DNA of 64,000 nucleotides, from positions 1-64,000 of the forward strand of contig JALLLS010000033.1 in NCBI GenBank assembly GCA_025094145.1, in the 5' to 3' direction. The notes under the pieces were generated by a model, which searched no databases, was not told where the DNA came from, and was given only the letters and a program-made list of their open reading frames with translations. Numbering within the stretch: the stretch's first letter is position 1; each line of letters begins with the position of its first letter. The position numbers and the translations under genes were made by a program. This DNA is from Spinellus fusiger (taxonomy: Eukaryota > Mucoromycota > Mucoromycetes > Mucorales > Phycomycetaceae). Positions 10,401-20,008 of the stretch are shown piece after piece.

Positions 10401-11560
10401 GATTTTAGGTGGATATTATCAATGTAGATGAGCAGCTTTTTGGATATTCCATGTGCCTTTGAGAGAACAAGTTGTAGGAACGCCTGAGCAATTGCAGGAG
10501 ACTCTGAGTTGTCTTGTACCAAGCATCAAGTTTTCAATTTTCCTGCGCTGCCACCATCAAATGTCCAGTAGTCCCAAACCTTCTCATCCAGTCTGATTGC
10601 CGTAAAGAACAAAGCAAGGTCTAATGAAGTGATCCACTTTGCGTCTCTTACAAACAGAGCACGTTCCATAGGCGTAGGGAGCTGTAGTCCTATCTTTCTC
10701 ATGTTGATTGTGCTGTTTGAGCTGTCATCAAACAGGACTCTTCTGTCAGTGATTCCAGGTTTCTCTACTGAAAACACAGGGACTTGTGCATGGGCCTCAC
10801 TAGGCTCATCAATCCCATATTTAATTTGAGGTTTTACAAAAGCTTCTCTAGCTTCATAAGCTGTACCACTAAGGGTGTGTTGGACCACAAAGAGTAGCCT
10901 TGCATCTTCTTTCATTGGCGGTGTGATGGGAGCATATGATGCTGGAGGCGGGCAACCACTAGGATATTCTCTCAGTGCAGAACAATGGGGCTACAGTGTC
11001 TCCAGAAGAGAAGATCTTGTTGCTTTATCACAGTGTGTGACAAGTCTAGATTCAATGCTCTTTCGATCCACACTTGGATACATTGCATTGTATGTTTTGA
11101 ATTCTTCATCCTTCTGAGGTCAGAAGAAATTTTCTGGTAGTCCAAGTGATGCTTGCATAGTTCTTTGGACAACAGGGGTTTTTCTCTCTTTTTCAGAGGC
11201 AAGACTTGTGTTTTCTGACAATTTGCTGTCCATGTCAAAAGTAGGTTGTGTCTTGTGTTTCTTCTCTACAGCTGAACTTTTCAACAAGAAACCTACACTC
11301 TCCAAAGTCTTTGATCCCAAAAGGAGGTCCCATTCCATCTCGAAATTCACTACAACAAATTTTGTCCATCTTCCAGGACAATTGTTCACTTTGATCTTTG
11401 CATTTGCTTTTCCAAATGTTGTATAAGGTTCAGGGTTCCACAGTGAGTGCAATTTGGGAGGAGAATCAGTCTTTATGATTAGACCTAATTGGTTTGCAAT
11501 TTTCTTTGTAATAAGATTAGTGGCTGCTCCTTGGTCAGCCACAGCTCATACTTCCTTCCC
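7497..11560 (-). pseudogene. Gypsy pol: protease, reverse transcriptase, RNase H, integrase, acidic tail
   Basis: The protease block reads VADQGAATNLI (11545 region), so the usual D-S/T-G triad is D-Q-G. RT blocks include SLDLALFFTAIRLDE (near 10610) and LLIYIDNIHLKS (near 10420), where the YxDD box reads YIDN. RNase H is represented by LTLQVDAAEAGIGAVLL (near 9970). Integrase has H-K-G-L-A-H-P with CHTCQ (H2C2 finger, near 9040) and a core from 8874 with YIDLL, LTSDNGRQF and the later E. The frame is cut by TGAs (after FF near 11118, near 10526, near 9842), a TAG near 11000 and a frameshift near 8870. The tail (8036-7497) is strongly acidic with EEDPEEDPEEDPEE. Several TGAs sit where arginine fits. 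Confidence 0.8.
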
Positions 11561-11703
11561 TCCAATCATAGTTTTTGGTAAATTAACCCAATGTGTCAGT
11601 TTCTTCCTTATGTTTGTGCAATACATACGACCACTAATTGCAGATTTCATTTTATTCATAACAAAAGATCCTACAACTAGAGGCGAGGTTGTGTTTGTAT
11701 TGC

Positions 11704-12447
11704 TTATTCTTTTCCCACAGACAACTTGTTTAATTGCAGAGTAAGTGCTTTGATTTGTCTTTCAAGTTCAGAATAACGACCCCTATTCTCCTTGTGTCTT
11801 TGTCTGTGGATTGGTTTTGCAGGGTGTGCTCGTGCCACGTGCGTCTCAGATCTCTGGGCAATTTGAGTCTGGTGGGAGGGTGCCTTCTCTACATCTTCCT
11901 GTCTGTGGGTTGTGGTGGCAATTGGTGGTGCAATTTCCGCATAGACTCCGAATGTTTTAAGTGTGCTCTCAAAATTATCCTTCTTGACGTTGAAGGCTGA
12001 GATGCCAGTGTACACCCATATGTGAGGAAACCTTTTGCTGACAGAAATTGCTATAGTGTTTGCAGACAGGTCAGTATTCCCCAGCACATTGTTTAACCTC
12101 CTTGCCTCTTCAGCACAGTCTATTGCCTCCATGGAATTGAAGCATGCTCCTTTTGCCAGCTGGCCTTGTACTTCTGCTTGATATCTGTAAGTCGGGTATT
12201 TTCCTTTCAGGAAAGTGAAGACATCTTCAGGTTTATCAAATGACCTCAAGGCTACTGCAGTAGCAGCAGGACCCTCTAATTTTGATGTGACCATGGTTGC
12301 TGTAACGTAATCTGTGATATGGCCAAAGAGGTCTTTCTCCCATTTCTTGATTTCAGTTACCCAAGTGTCCACGTCCTTGGACAAGGTGTCTCCAGTGAAT
12401 ACTGGTGCTCTCTTTGAGAAGAGGTTACTGGCGGTAGTGACATCCAT
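11704..12447 (-). CDS. Gypsy gag-like protein
   Basis: An uninterrupted 247-codon frame begins MDVTTASNLFSKRAPVF and has the helical capsid composition of fungal Ty3/gypsy gags (W-x-x-E-I-x-K-W near residue 30; FLKGKYPTYRYQAEVQGQL near residue 95). The C-terminus is basic (RQRHKENRGRYSELERQIKAL). No CCHC knuckle is visible. The product would form virus-like particles inside the cell. A stop separates it from the protease region. It is the best-preserved frame of the element. Confidence 0.7.
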   Translation of the reverse strand: MDVTTASNLFSKRAPVFTGDTLSKDVDTWVTEIKKWEKDLFGHITDYVTATMVTSKLEGPAATAVALRSFDKPEDVFTFLKGKYPTYRYQAEVQGQLAKGACFNSMEAIDCAEEARRLNNVLGNTDLSANTIAISVSKRFPHIWVYTGISAFNVKKDNFESTLKTFGVYAEIAPPIATTTHRQEDVEKAPSHQTQIAQRSETHVARAHPAKPIHRQRHKENRGRYSELERQIKALTLQLNKLSVGKE

Positions 12448-12494
12448 GTTAACAAAAGGGGTTTACTTGGATTGTCTGTTTAAGGCGAAATAAG

Positions 12495-12735
12495 TGTTCA
12501 AAAAATCAGAAACAAAAGGTGTGTTTGTAATATAAGAAATATATTTCACAAAGTTTTCTTCTATCTAATAGATAGATAGCTTACATACTTTTTCTATCTG
12601 CTACATTAGTCTATATAGAATTACAAAAGCAATCTCTTCCAAAAACATAGGAAGGATTTCTAGCATATTAATATGCCAGGGATCAAATACTTCCATATTT
12701 GTAATAATAGTATAGGCTGATAGCAGATATCAGAA
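12495..12735 (-). repeat. 5' LTR of the gypsy element (approximate outer end)
   Basis: This is the counterpart of 7267-7490, and the gag ATG lies 48 bp inside the element. I see no obvious TGG-type tRNA primer-binding site just after the LTR, so the priming mode is unclear. The outer end near 12735 is estimated because the alignment fades. Confidence 0.65.
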
Positions 12736-13296
12736 TACGAATTTTATCGTCAAATTGAATACTATTTATAATGATATTTCTATGGTACTATCCAATTACT
12801 AAGTAGAATATGCTATACGGAAAATAAAGGAGTGTATGATCAGTGACAAGGAAGTGATATAAAATAAAGGAGTGAGATTGATGGCGGGGAAATGGTGTAA
12901 ATAAAGAAGTGGTTATATTTTTGGTCCACATTTTTCAGGCTGTTCTGAAGACTACCTACAATAAAACATCTCCAATGTACTCTCAAGTGGTAATAATCTG
13001 TGTTCGTAGATACCTCATCATGAGATCTACAACCCTCATACCATCTTACATTGCCCAAAAATACAGTGTGTAATGAGAACAACCACATAATACGTCATCA
13101 CCACGATTTAAGAAACCGCTTAACATTCTGTAAGATAAGCGCGTGAAAATAACAACAGACAAAAAACGACTATTAAGCTTAATCAAAAGATGATTCACAT
13201 CATAAAGTCACCTCACATTCAACAAATTATCGGCTACAGATAAACAACTTATCAAAATATGATACTAAAAGATGTAGAATAGATCAAATGGACTAT
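12736..13296. other. Non-coding spacer
   Basis: No gene, RNA or terminal repeat is recognised. CpG dinucleotides are present at ordinary density here, unlike 1-9081. A fragment at 13138-13260 (aaacgactattaagcttaatcaaaagatgattcac, then cacctcacattcaacaaatt) faintly resembles 18540-18630 of the 499-aa gene. Confidence 0.35.
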
Positions 13297-14611
13297 TACA
13301 TTTACCGTGAACTTGAGTTTGCTGTCGAGCCTTGTTCTGGTAATGCTTTTTATTTACTCCACTCCACTCTTCTTGTATTTACCGTGAACTTGAGTTTGCT
13401 GTCGAGCCTTGTTCTGGTAATGCTTTTTATTTACTATACTCTTCTTGTATTTACTGTGAACTTGAGTTTGCTGTCGAGCCTTGTTCTGGTAATGCTTTTT
13501 ATTTACTATACTCTTCTTGTATTTACCGTGAACTTGAGTTTGCTGTCGAGCCTTGTTCTAGTAATGCCTTTTATTTACTCCACTCCACTCTTCTTGTATT
13601 TACTGTGAACTTGAGTTTGCTGTCGAGCCTTGTTCTGGTAATGCTTTTTATTTACTATACTCTTCTTGTATTTACCGTGAACTTGAGTTTGCTGTCGAGC
13701 CTTGTTCTGGTAATGCCTTTTATTTACTCCACTCCACTCTTCTTGTATTTACTGTGAACTTGAGTTTGCTGTCGAGCCTTGTTCTGGTAATGCTTTTTAT
13801 TTACTATACTCTTCTTGTATTTACCGTGAACTTGAGTTTGCTGTCGAGCCTTGTTCTGGTAATGCTTTTTATTTACTCCACTCCACTCTTCTTGTATTTA
13901 CTGTGAACTTGAGTTTGCTGTCGAGCCTTGTTCTGGTAATGCTTTTATTTACTCCACTCCACTCTTCTTGTATTTACCGTGAACTTGAGTTTGCTGTCGA
14001 GCCTTGTTCTGGTAATGCTTTTTATTTACTATACTCTTCTTGTATTTACTGTGAACTTGAGTTTGCTGTCGAGCCTTGTTCTGGTAATGCCTTTTATTTA
14101 GTCCACTCCACTCTTCTTGTATTTACCGTGAACTTGAGTTTGCTGTCGAGCCTTGTTCTGGTAATGCTTTTTATTTACTATACTCTTCTTGTATTTACTG
14201 TGAACTTGAGTTTGCTGTCGAGCCTTGTTCTGGTAATGCCTTTTATTTACTCCACTCCACTCTTCTTGTATTTACCGTGAACTTGAGTTTGCTGTCGAGC
14301 CTTGTTCTGGTAATGCTTTTTATTTACTATACTCTTCTTGTATTTACCGTGAACTTGAGTTTGCTGTCGAGCCTTGTTCTGGTAATGCTTTTTATTTACT
14401 ATACTCTTCTTGTATTTACCGTGAACTTGAGTTTGCTGTCGAGCCTTGTTCTAGTAATGCCTTTTATTTACTCCACTCCACTCTTCTTGTATTTACTGTG
14501 AACTTGAGTTTGCTGTCGAGCCTTGTTCTGGTAATGCTTTTTATTTACTATACTCTTCTTGTATTTACTGTGAACTTGAGTTTGCTGTCGAGCCTTGTTC
14601 TGGTAATGTTT
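13297..14611. repeat. 18-copy minisatellite with two unit lengths, 72 and 77 bp
   Basis: The core gtgaacttgagtttgctgtc begins at 13307, 13384, 13456, 13528, 13605, 13677, 13754, 13826, 13903, 13979, 14051, 14128, 14200, 14277, 14349, 14421, 14498 and 14570. Spacings are 77 (long, A) or 72 (short, B), with a single 76. Long units carry ctccactccactcttctt and short ones ctatactcttctt. The unit order is ABBABABA A(76)BABABBA B. Units differ by only a few substitutions (accgtg/actgtg, gcttttt/gcctttt, ctgg/ctag), so the array is young. Apparent hydrophobic ORFs come from the repeat, and the 77-bp units break frame. Confidence 0.95.
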
Positions 14612-14704
14612 ACTAGTTGCCATACATCGACCCACGACGGAATTTTGTAACCTACGCTTTGCTTCGGGGAAAACTTGCCCTTTTGGTGTGTATAGTTCAA
14701 TGTA

Positions 14705-16200
14705 CACTATTTTCACTTATTATTGTCGCACTTTTAGAGAAAAATATGTCGCATTAATTAATTATAATTTGGCATAGTAAAAGATTTAAAACTGGCATAT
14801 TCTAAGTACTTGAGGCTTTCTTACATTTTACTTTTCTTAATAAAATGAATAACATTGTGTATGAAGACGGCCAGAGAAATCTTTATAATGATGAAGGCAT
14901 AGCTGTTACAGTAGTAAAGATAGAGGTAGACGAGGAGACGTACCTCATTGAGACAGTTACAAATTTCGGGATGTACCTTGACCTCAAACCACCTGAGAAG
15001 CCAGAAAGAAAAACTGTACAACAATCTGTAGACAGAGATGTCAATACAGAAGAGGATAACAGAGCTCCTGGTATCCACAGGCACTACAAAGATTCTGAGA
15101 AAGAGCAGTTATTTGTATTGATTTATGAAAGGGGTATGAGCGTCAGAGCTGCTGCACTGAAACTTCAAATCAACCCATGCACTGCCCAGCGATAGTACTC
15201 AAACGATCAGCAGAATCCTCAGACATTTATTGCCAGTAAAGAAGGTAGTGGAAGGCCAGTTGGTAGGCCAGCACTACTTGACGATAGCCACAAAATATTT
15301 TTGGTCGATTTATTAGACGATCAGCCCTCTTTAGTCCTGGATCAAATGATGAAGAGCTTGACAAAGTCTTTTATTAATATCGAAAACAGCTCTCTACAAT
15401 TTCATCACCAAAAATTGTAAGATCAGTCTGAAAAGAACCTATTTTCATTCAGTTGATCGTAATAGTCCTGAAAAGATCAAGAATCGAAAGGAGTGGGTAC
15501 AAAAATGGATGGAGACAGATATGGACTACATGAGCAACTGTGTCTTCATAGATGAGGTAGCATTCCACATCAACATGAAGCGTACTTTTGCTTGGTCAAC
15601 ATAAAATTAAGACGGCCTTGAATGCTGCCTGCTTCAAAGAAGAGAAGAACTACTGGATCTAGTGGGCCTTCCCAAAAATAAAGCAAAGGCACTGTTACTG
15701 GCCACTATCTTAACTTCTTGAGCGATACAATGGATATCATGGACAAATTTCAAGATGTTTACAAGGACAATGACTTGATTATGGACAACGCTCCTATCCA
15801 CATGAATGAAGACATTAGAGGCTTCATTGAAAGCCGTGGGTATAGATGTGTCTATCTTCCTCCTTACTTACCAGAGTTGAATCCTATCGAGCAATTCTGG
15901 TCTGTTTTCAAAAGCAAGTTGAAAAGAGAAAGACTCTTAGAAGAAGAAACACTGTCATCTAGAATCACCAATGCATCTAACCAAGTTCTTCTCGGTGATC
16001 TCAAAGGATTTTCTAAATACTCTGTCGACAGATCTGAGGATTGATTACAAGAGAAGCCTCTTTAACAATAAAACATTTATGTCGCATTTGTCGCATCCAA
16101 CTTATACGCCATCTTTTAATTTATTAATGCGACAAGTTTTTTTCAACTTGTGTGCTAAGTTTTTTTCTCAGACGTGCGACAATAATCAGTGAAAATAGTG
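14705..16200 (+). mobile_element. Tc1/mariner (IS630-like) element, complete ends
   Basis: The first 27 bases (from CACTATTTTCACTTATTATT) and the last 27 are inverted repeats with one mismatch, and TA flanks both sides (14703-14704, 16201-16202), as expected for this superfamily. The 6-mer GTCGCA is repeated near each end in direct or inverted form (about 14726, 14748, 16081, 16090, 16128, 16174), probably transposase-binding repeats. The element lies about 90 bp downstream of the minisatellite. Confidence 0.9.
14845..16044 (+). pseudogene. Tc1/mariner transposase, interrupted
   Basis: The N-terminal piece (14845-15195) contains a helix-turn-helix-like stretch (GMSVRAAALKLQINPCTAQR) ending at a stop. 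Further frames give GRPVGRPALL, then CVFIDEVAFHINM (first catalytic D, near 15545), DLIMDNAPIH (second D, near 15776) and YLPPYLPELNPIEQFWSVFK (third acidic residue, near 15870). Several stops and shifts lie between 15195 and 15715. All three DDE-type acidic residues survive, but the frame does not. Confidence 0.85.
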
Positions 16201-16559
16201 TATATATACGTATTCTAGAGCCTTTCTTTAACATAACATGGGCTTTATTACAGTAGAAAATATGTTGTATTTCTCTTGATACAAGAAAAACGCTATATTA
16301 ATTATATGAAATCAATCGGATTTTTTAGAATTCCCAATTATTTTGTCCCTCACCCACAATACAGTCCCAAGTAATAAGTGACTAAATAAAAAATCAACTA
16401 TCTTGAAACTATTTTTATTTTGAAGAATAAAGGCATATCTATCAGTCCAAGATGTTCACAATGAAAGGCTTATAGAATAACACAAGATTTGGAACAGTTA
16501 TTCTTTAGATGATTGTCTATATCCTCATTACAAAAACAGTGCTCGGTACTTTGTAGCAA
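16201..16559. other. AT-rich spacer
   Basis: Nothing recognisable. The words ttgaagaataaa at 16423 and 17408 form a direct repeat around the next Tc1 relic, but no convincing inverted termini were found for it. Confidence 0.3.
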
Positions 16560-17359
16560 AGCCATTGTTCTTTATTATAGTGGAGCACCGTCTTCTTGGA
16601 AGAGGATGGTCTCATTGAGGTCTTCTTGCAATTTTTGGGATTAGAGAAGAAAGTATTTGGCAATTACATTGACACACTTGTCTTGATCGATTGATCCCTC
16701 CAAGAGTACAAGAGGCTCTACACCATGACTGAACCCTTGCCATACTTGTATGTTTATTGTGTATGACGTTCCTCATACCTTTCACCTTTCTTCCTAATTA
16801 CTCTAGTCTCCTTAGCATTGCCTACAGCTTTAGAACGAGATTTATCAGACCAAACGACGTTATTCTACCTCTCCACTGGCTAATCAACCTTGTTTTTACA
16901 CCATTACAATCGTCTTTGCTTGTGAGTAAGTGTCATACCTGGTTTTCTTGATGGTGAGCATGAAAAGAAACCCCCAAGTTTATTCATATATATTATAAAT
17001 GTACTACGGCAAATGTCTACACCTGCATCATTCATATTTTTCAAATGATATGCAAACAATTGCATAGGGTTTCTATGAATAGACAAAAACAATGTCAGTT
17101 TTGAATTAGATAAAATCTTTTCATGTCTTCCTATGTGTATTTTGAGTTAAATTGTGCCTTTGTTTTTATACAATAGAACGATCCTGTCCACTGTGCTCTT
17201 TGGGATGTCAAGATCTTTAGAAATCTCTTGATAAGTAGCATGTCTTTTCTATTGTCCTATGATTTGACTTCTAATAAACATATCACGCTCTCTTCTATTG
17301 GTGGGACTATCTTCATGTTCTTGGCTAAGAGTTGGCTGATTTTCATTGCTTGAACTCAT
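16560..17359 (-). pseudogene. Tc1/mariner transposase relic
   Basis: Minus-strand reading from the ATG at 17359 gives MSSSNENQPTLSQEHE, then RRERDMFIRSQIIGQ, stop, YQEISKDLDIPKSTVDRIV (helix-turn-helix). Next come RKPGMTLTHKQRRL (16945-16904), NNVVWSDKSRS (the W-S-D-E block with E changed to K, near 16860), YKYGKGSVMVW (near 16750) and a last block close to QEDGAPL (near 16600). Order and spacing fit Tc1. There are many stops, and the C-terminal third with the last acidic residue is missing. Confidence 0.78.
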
Positions 17360-17446
17360 TTTTTTGAATAAGTTATAAAATAAAAGAAAAAGACCTCTAT
17401 TTTATTTTTGAAGAATAAAAATAGAAATTTATCTTTTGTCTATATC

Positions 17447-18252
17447 CACACCCAAAGATTTTTGGGAGATATTGTCGTCATGGCTTGTTAGTCCAAAGGA
17501 AACCCTATCAGTTAGCAGGTAGTTAAACTCTGATGTTTATTAATTTGTATTGCTACGTCTTTTATACTTTTCTACTACTAGTATTTAGCTTCAGGGGTAT
17601 GTTATTGAATACTACAAACTATTGTCATCCCTTAGTATTCGATAGCATCCCTCTCTCAGTTTAGTAGTAGGAGTCGGTATTTCCAAAAGAGTGGCAATTA
17701 CAAATATAGAAAATGTCTTTACGACTGCAAATACTGTGGGCTTAAGAATGTCGTAAGACTGCTTTCCAAAAATGGATGTTTCGTCATTTGTGTCCCTGAG
17801 CAACTAAAAAGGAAAATAACGAAAGGTAGTAGTGATGCGTGAGCAACACAGAATACTACAAAGCATTATATCATCAACACTCTCGCATTATATCAGCAAA
17901 TGTATACCTAACATCATATCTTATAGTAGTAGAATAGTAAGAGAAAATAATTATAAAAAAAGTTTACATTTGAATGAATAAAGAGCAGAGTTTAACCACA
18001 CGTTAACTGGCCGGATTCCTTTGATATCTAAGATCAAAGACGACATTACAGCCAATTCTATACTTTTTAATTGCAAAGTCAATAGCCATTGCTAAAATAG
18101 GCAGGTAAAGTTTGAAATAGCCCATTTAGACAGCGAAAAAGCATTTTAAAACATATTAGCCAATCATAAGAATATTATGATTTTATTCTCAGGATATTTC
18201 CTTATATATCCCAAAAATCTCCTGGTGTGTATCCCAAAAATCTTTGGGTGTG
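17447..18252. mobile_element. 0.8-kb element with perfect 21-bp terminal inverted repeats, Plavaka-related ends
   Basis: 17447-17467 (CACACCCAAAGATTTTTGGG plus A) is the exact reverse complement of 18232-18252. Just inside the right end, 18209-18229 is another terminus of the 1270-5388 type (ending CTCCTGGTGTG), separated from the outer one by TA only. The right ~180 bp match 5211-5388, and 17728-17745 matches 5107-5125, with the 70-395-type repeat inserted between them. No transposase is encoded, so it would be non-autonomous, a deletion derivative or a nested pair. Confidence 0.75.
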
Positions 18253-18340
18253 TATGAAATAATAAATAACAAAGTTCAACTACGTTTTATCTGAAAAAAT
18301 CTCTCTTGTACTGAAATCTATCGCTAACATCATTATTGAA

Positions 18341-19840
18341 ATGTTTTTATTTGAAAGTGAAGCAAAAGTAAGAGAAGTTCTTAGAGAATACTACAAGACA
18401 ACGCTATATGAAGAGTGGAACATTTCTACCATTGTAAAAAGCTTACTTGACCAGTTCGAAGTGCTGGTTGTTGAGGATGACTTAGAGGCTCTTTCCAACC
18501 TTTTTGAAGAGACATTAGTAAATCTCAGTCAAGAAGAAATAACAACAGACAAAAAAGAGCAATTGCTTAATCTTAGTCAAAAGATAAATCAAGTCATAAA
18601 GTCACCTCACATTCGGCAGATTTTCAGCTACAAGCTATTAAAATCCAACATTCTAGCAAGCGCCACTGATAGTGTGGTTAAAGACCATAATTGCTATCAA
18701 GATTCAGACCAGAAGATCAGCCCCCTCATGTTTTTAATTAAAAGATATGCAAAAGATGGTATATTGGACTTTGAAGATGTTCGTTTCAGTCAACGCCATC
18801 GAAAGATTGTGGGAGCTGTCTTGGATGGATTGAATCTCAGCCTGTTGCTTGCTGTTACCCCAATGGAATGGAGTGTTTTACGCGAGCTTGGCCAATCCAA
18901 ATCAATGAACAAAGTAAAAGAGTTGGTTGGTAAACTTTACCAAAACTATGACTGTGAGGAAGGAGTAAAATATATCAGATGTGCCTTGGTAACAATGATT
19001 GATTTATGGGAATCAGATCGTCTTCGCACGGCACGTAATAACGAATCCTGGTTTCGATCTAACGTTTATGCAGGTGTATGGGATCGTTTATTCCTACCAA
19101 ATGACCAGTTTTACTCGAAAAGAGCAGAATGCCATTCAGCTGTTTTCCGAGAATTGAAAAGCCTTGGCCATGATGTAAAGAATATGAAGGTTGATTTTAT
19201 TTTACGTGATATCAATAGCAATCAAGACTTTATCACAACAGAAGAAAAGCCAACCAACACAGGTGCAGCTGAAGATGTAATCAAATCAAAAGCTTTACAG
19301 CAAGAAACGTTGGCCCTTTGGCGGGACCAGATTGGATGTGACAAATTGGCAAAACATCTTGAGGCTATAACATGCCAATGGGTTGGCACTGAGTTAATTA
19401 TCAGGGGAACAAAGATAATTGGTAGAACAATGGTTTCTTATGTCAAGGCACGATGCACCATACCAATAGCACATTGTAATGAAGAAATCAATTTCTATGA
19501 ATCTTCACGCTCTCTTTTATTATTTTTGTCACTGAAAAGGGCTGTAACACTAAATTATGAAAAGCTCAAGGCTATAATCAACACAAAGTACAAGTTTGAA
19601 TTAGACAACCTGTATATTTCCTCTGACCACCACACACTCAGGACCAAACCAGATAGTTGCCCAAATTCCGAAGAAGAAGAACCTGAACTCGTAGCATACA
19701 TTCACAAGTATGGCCCTGAGTTTGAAAAACATTGTCTATCAGCCTTGGACTATGTAAAATACCCTTTAAATGTCAAAACAGGTTTACAACTTGAAGATTT
19801 AATCAATATTCCTATTGACAAAAAACAGAAAAAAGCCTAA
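18341..19840 (+). CDS. Unassigned 499-aa protein, possible PD-(D/E)XK-like nuclease fold
   Basis: A single-exon, uninterrupted 499-codon frame starts at the first ATG (MFLFESEAKVREV). I cannot name it. It recalls a large family of Mucoromycota hypothetical proteins with a W-E-S-D-R-x-R motif (residue ~223) followed by S-W-F-R and a domain with KVDFILRD (D285) and TTEEKP (E301-x-K303). The D...E-x-K spacing is like a restriction-type nuclease core, which is inference only. The N-terminal ~100 residues are helical and the C-terminus is charged. It sits 88 bp after a Plavaka-type terminus. The partner copy at 400-1185 is wrecked and CpG-free, whereas this copy keeps its CpGs. It could be a host multicopy gene or transposon cargo. 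Confidence 0.7.
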   Translation: MFLFESEAKVREVLREYYKTTLYEEWNISTIVKSLLDQFEVLVVEDDLEALSNLFEETLVNLSQEEITTDKKEQLLNLSQKINQVIKSPHIRQIFSYKLLKSNILASATDSVVKDHNCYQDSDQKISPLMFLIKRYAKDGILDFEDVRFSQRHRKIVGAVLDGLNLSLLLAVTPMEWSVLRELGQSKSMNKVKELVGKLYQNYDCEEGVKYIRCALVTMIDLWESDRLRTARNNESWFRSNVYAGVWDRLFLPNDQFYSKRAECHSAVFRELKSLGHDVKNMKVDFILRDINSNQDFITTEEKPTNTGAAEDVIKSKALQQETLALWRDQIGCDKLAKHLEAITCQWVGTELIIRGTKIIGRTMVSYVKARCTIPIAHCNEEINFYESSRSLLLFLSLKRAVTLNYEKLKAIINTKYKFELDNLYISSDHHTLRTKPDSCPNSEEEEPELVAYIHKYGPEFEKHCLSALDYVKYPLNVKTGLQLEDLINIPIDKKQKKA

Positions 19841-20008
19841 CTTTACATATTTTATAGTTAGTGAATAAAAGCCTAACAAATGCTGTTTGATTTATTGAGT
19901 TTAAGTAAATATTGATAAATAAAGCAAGAATTAAAGTCACTTTTCTATTGAAGAATAATTCAAATTAAAACAAATATATCGTACAGTCATACAACATTAG
20001 TTAGTATA

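Larger units (their letters stand above)
7267..12735 (-). mobile_element. Ty3/gypsy LTR retrotransposon
   Basis: The domain order on the minus strand is gag, protease, reverse transcriptase, RNase H, H2C2 integrase, then an acidic tail: the Ty3/gypsy order. It is bounded by two diverged direct repeats (from 7267 and from 12495, both opening TGTTCAAAA on the plus strand). The LTRs differ at many positions, so the insertion is old. CpG content changes abruptly inside the element: one CG between 7267 and 9081, but roughly three dozen between 9082 and 12447 by eye. Confidence 0.85.

Noticed and set aside
13288..14501. Several open frames with repeated hydrophobic NLSLLSSLVLVM units
   Set aside because: They are translations of the 72/77-bp minisatellite; the 77-bp units shift frame and no promoter or conserved product is evident.
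13297..14611. CRISPR array
   Set aside because: Regularly spaced repeats, but units are contiguous near-identical 72/77-bp blocks without unique spacers, and the DNA is eukaryotic.
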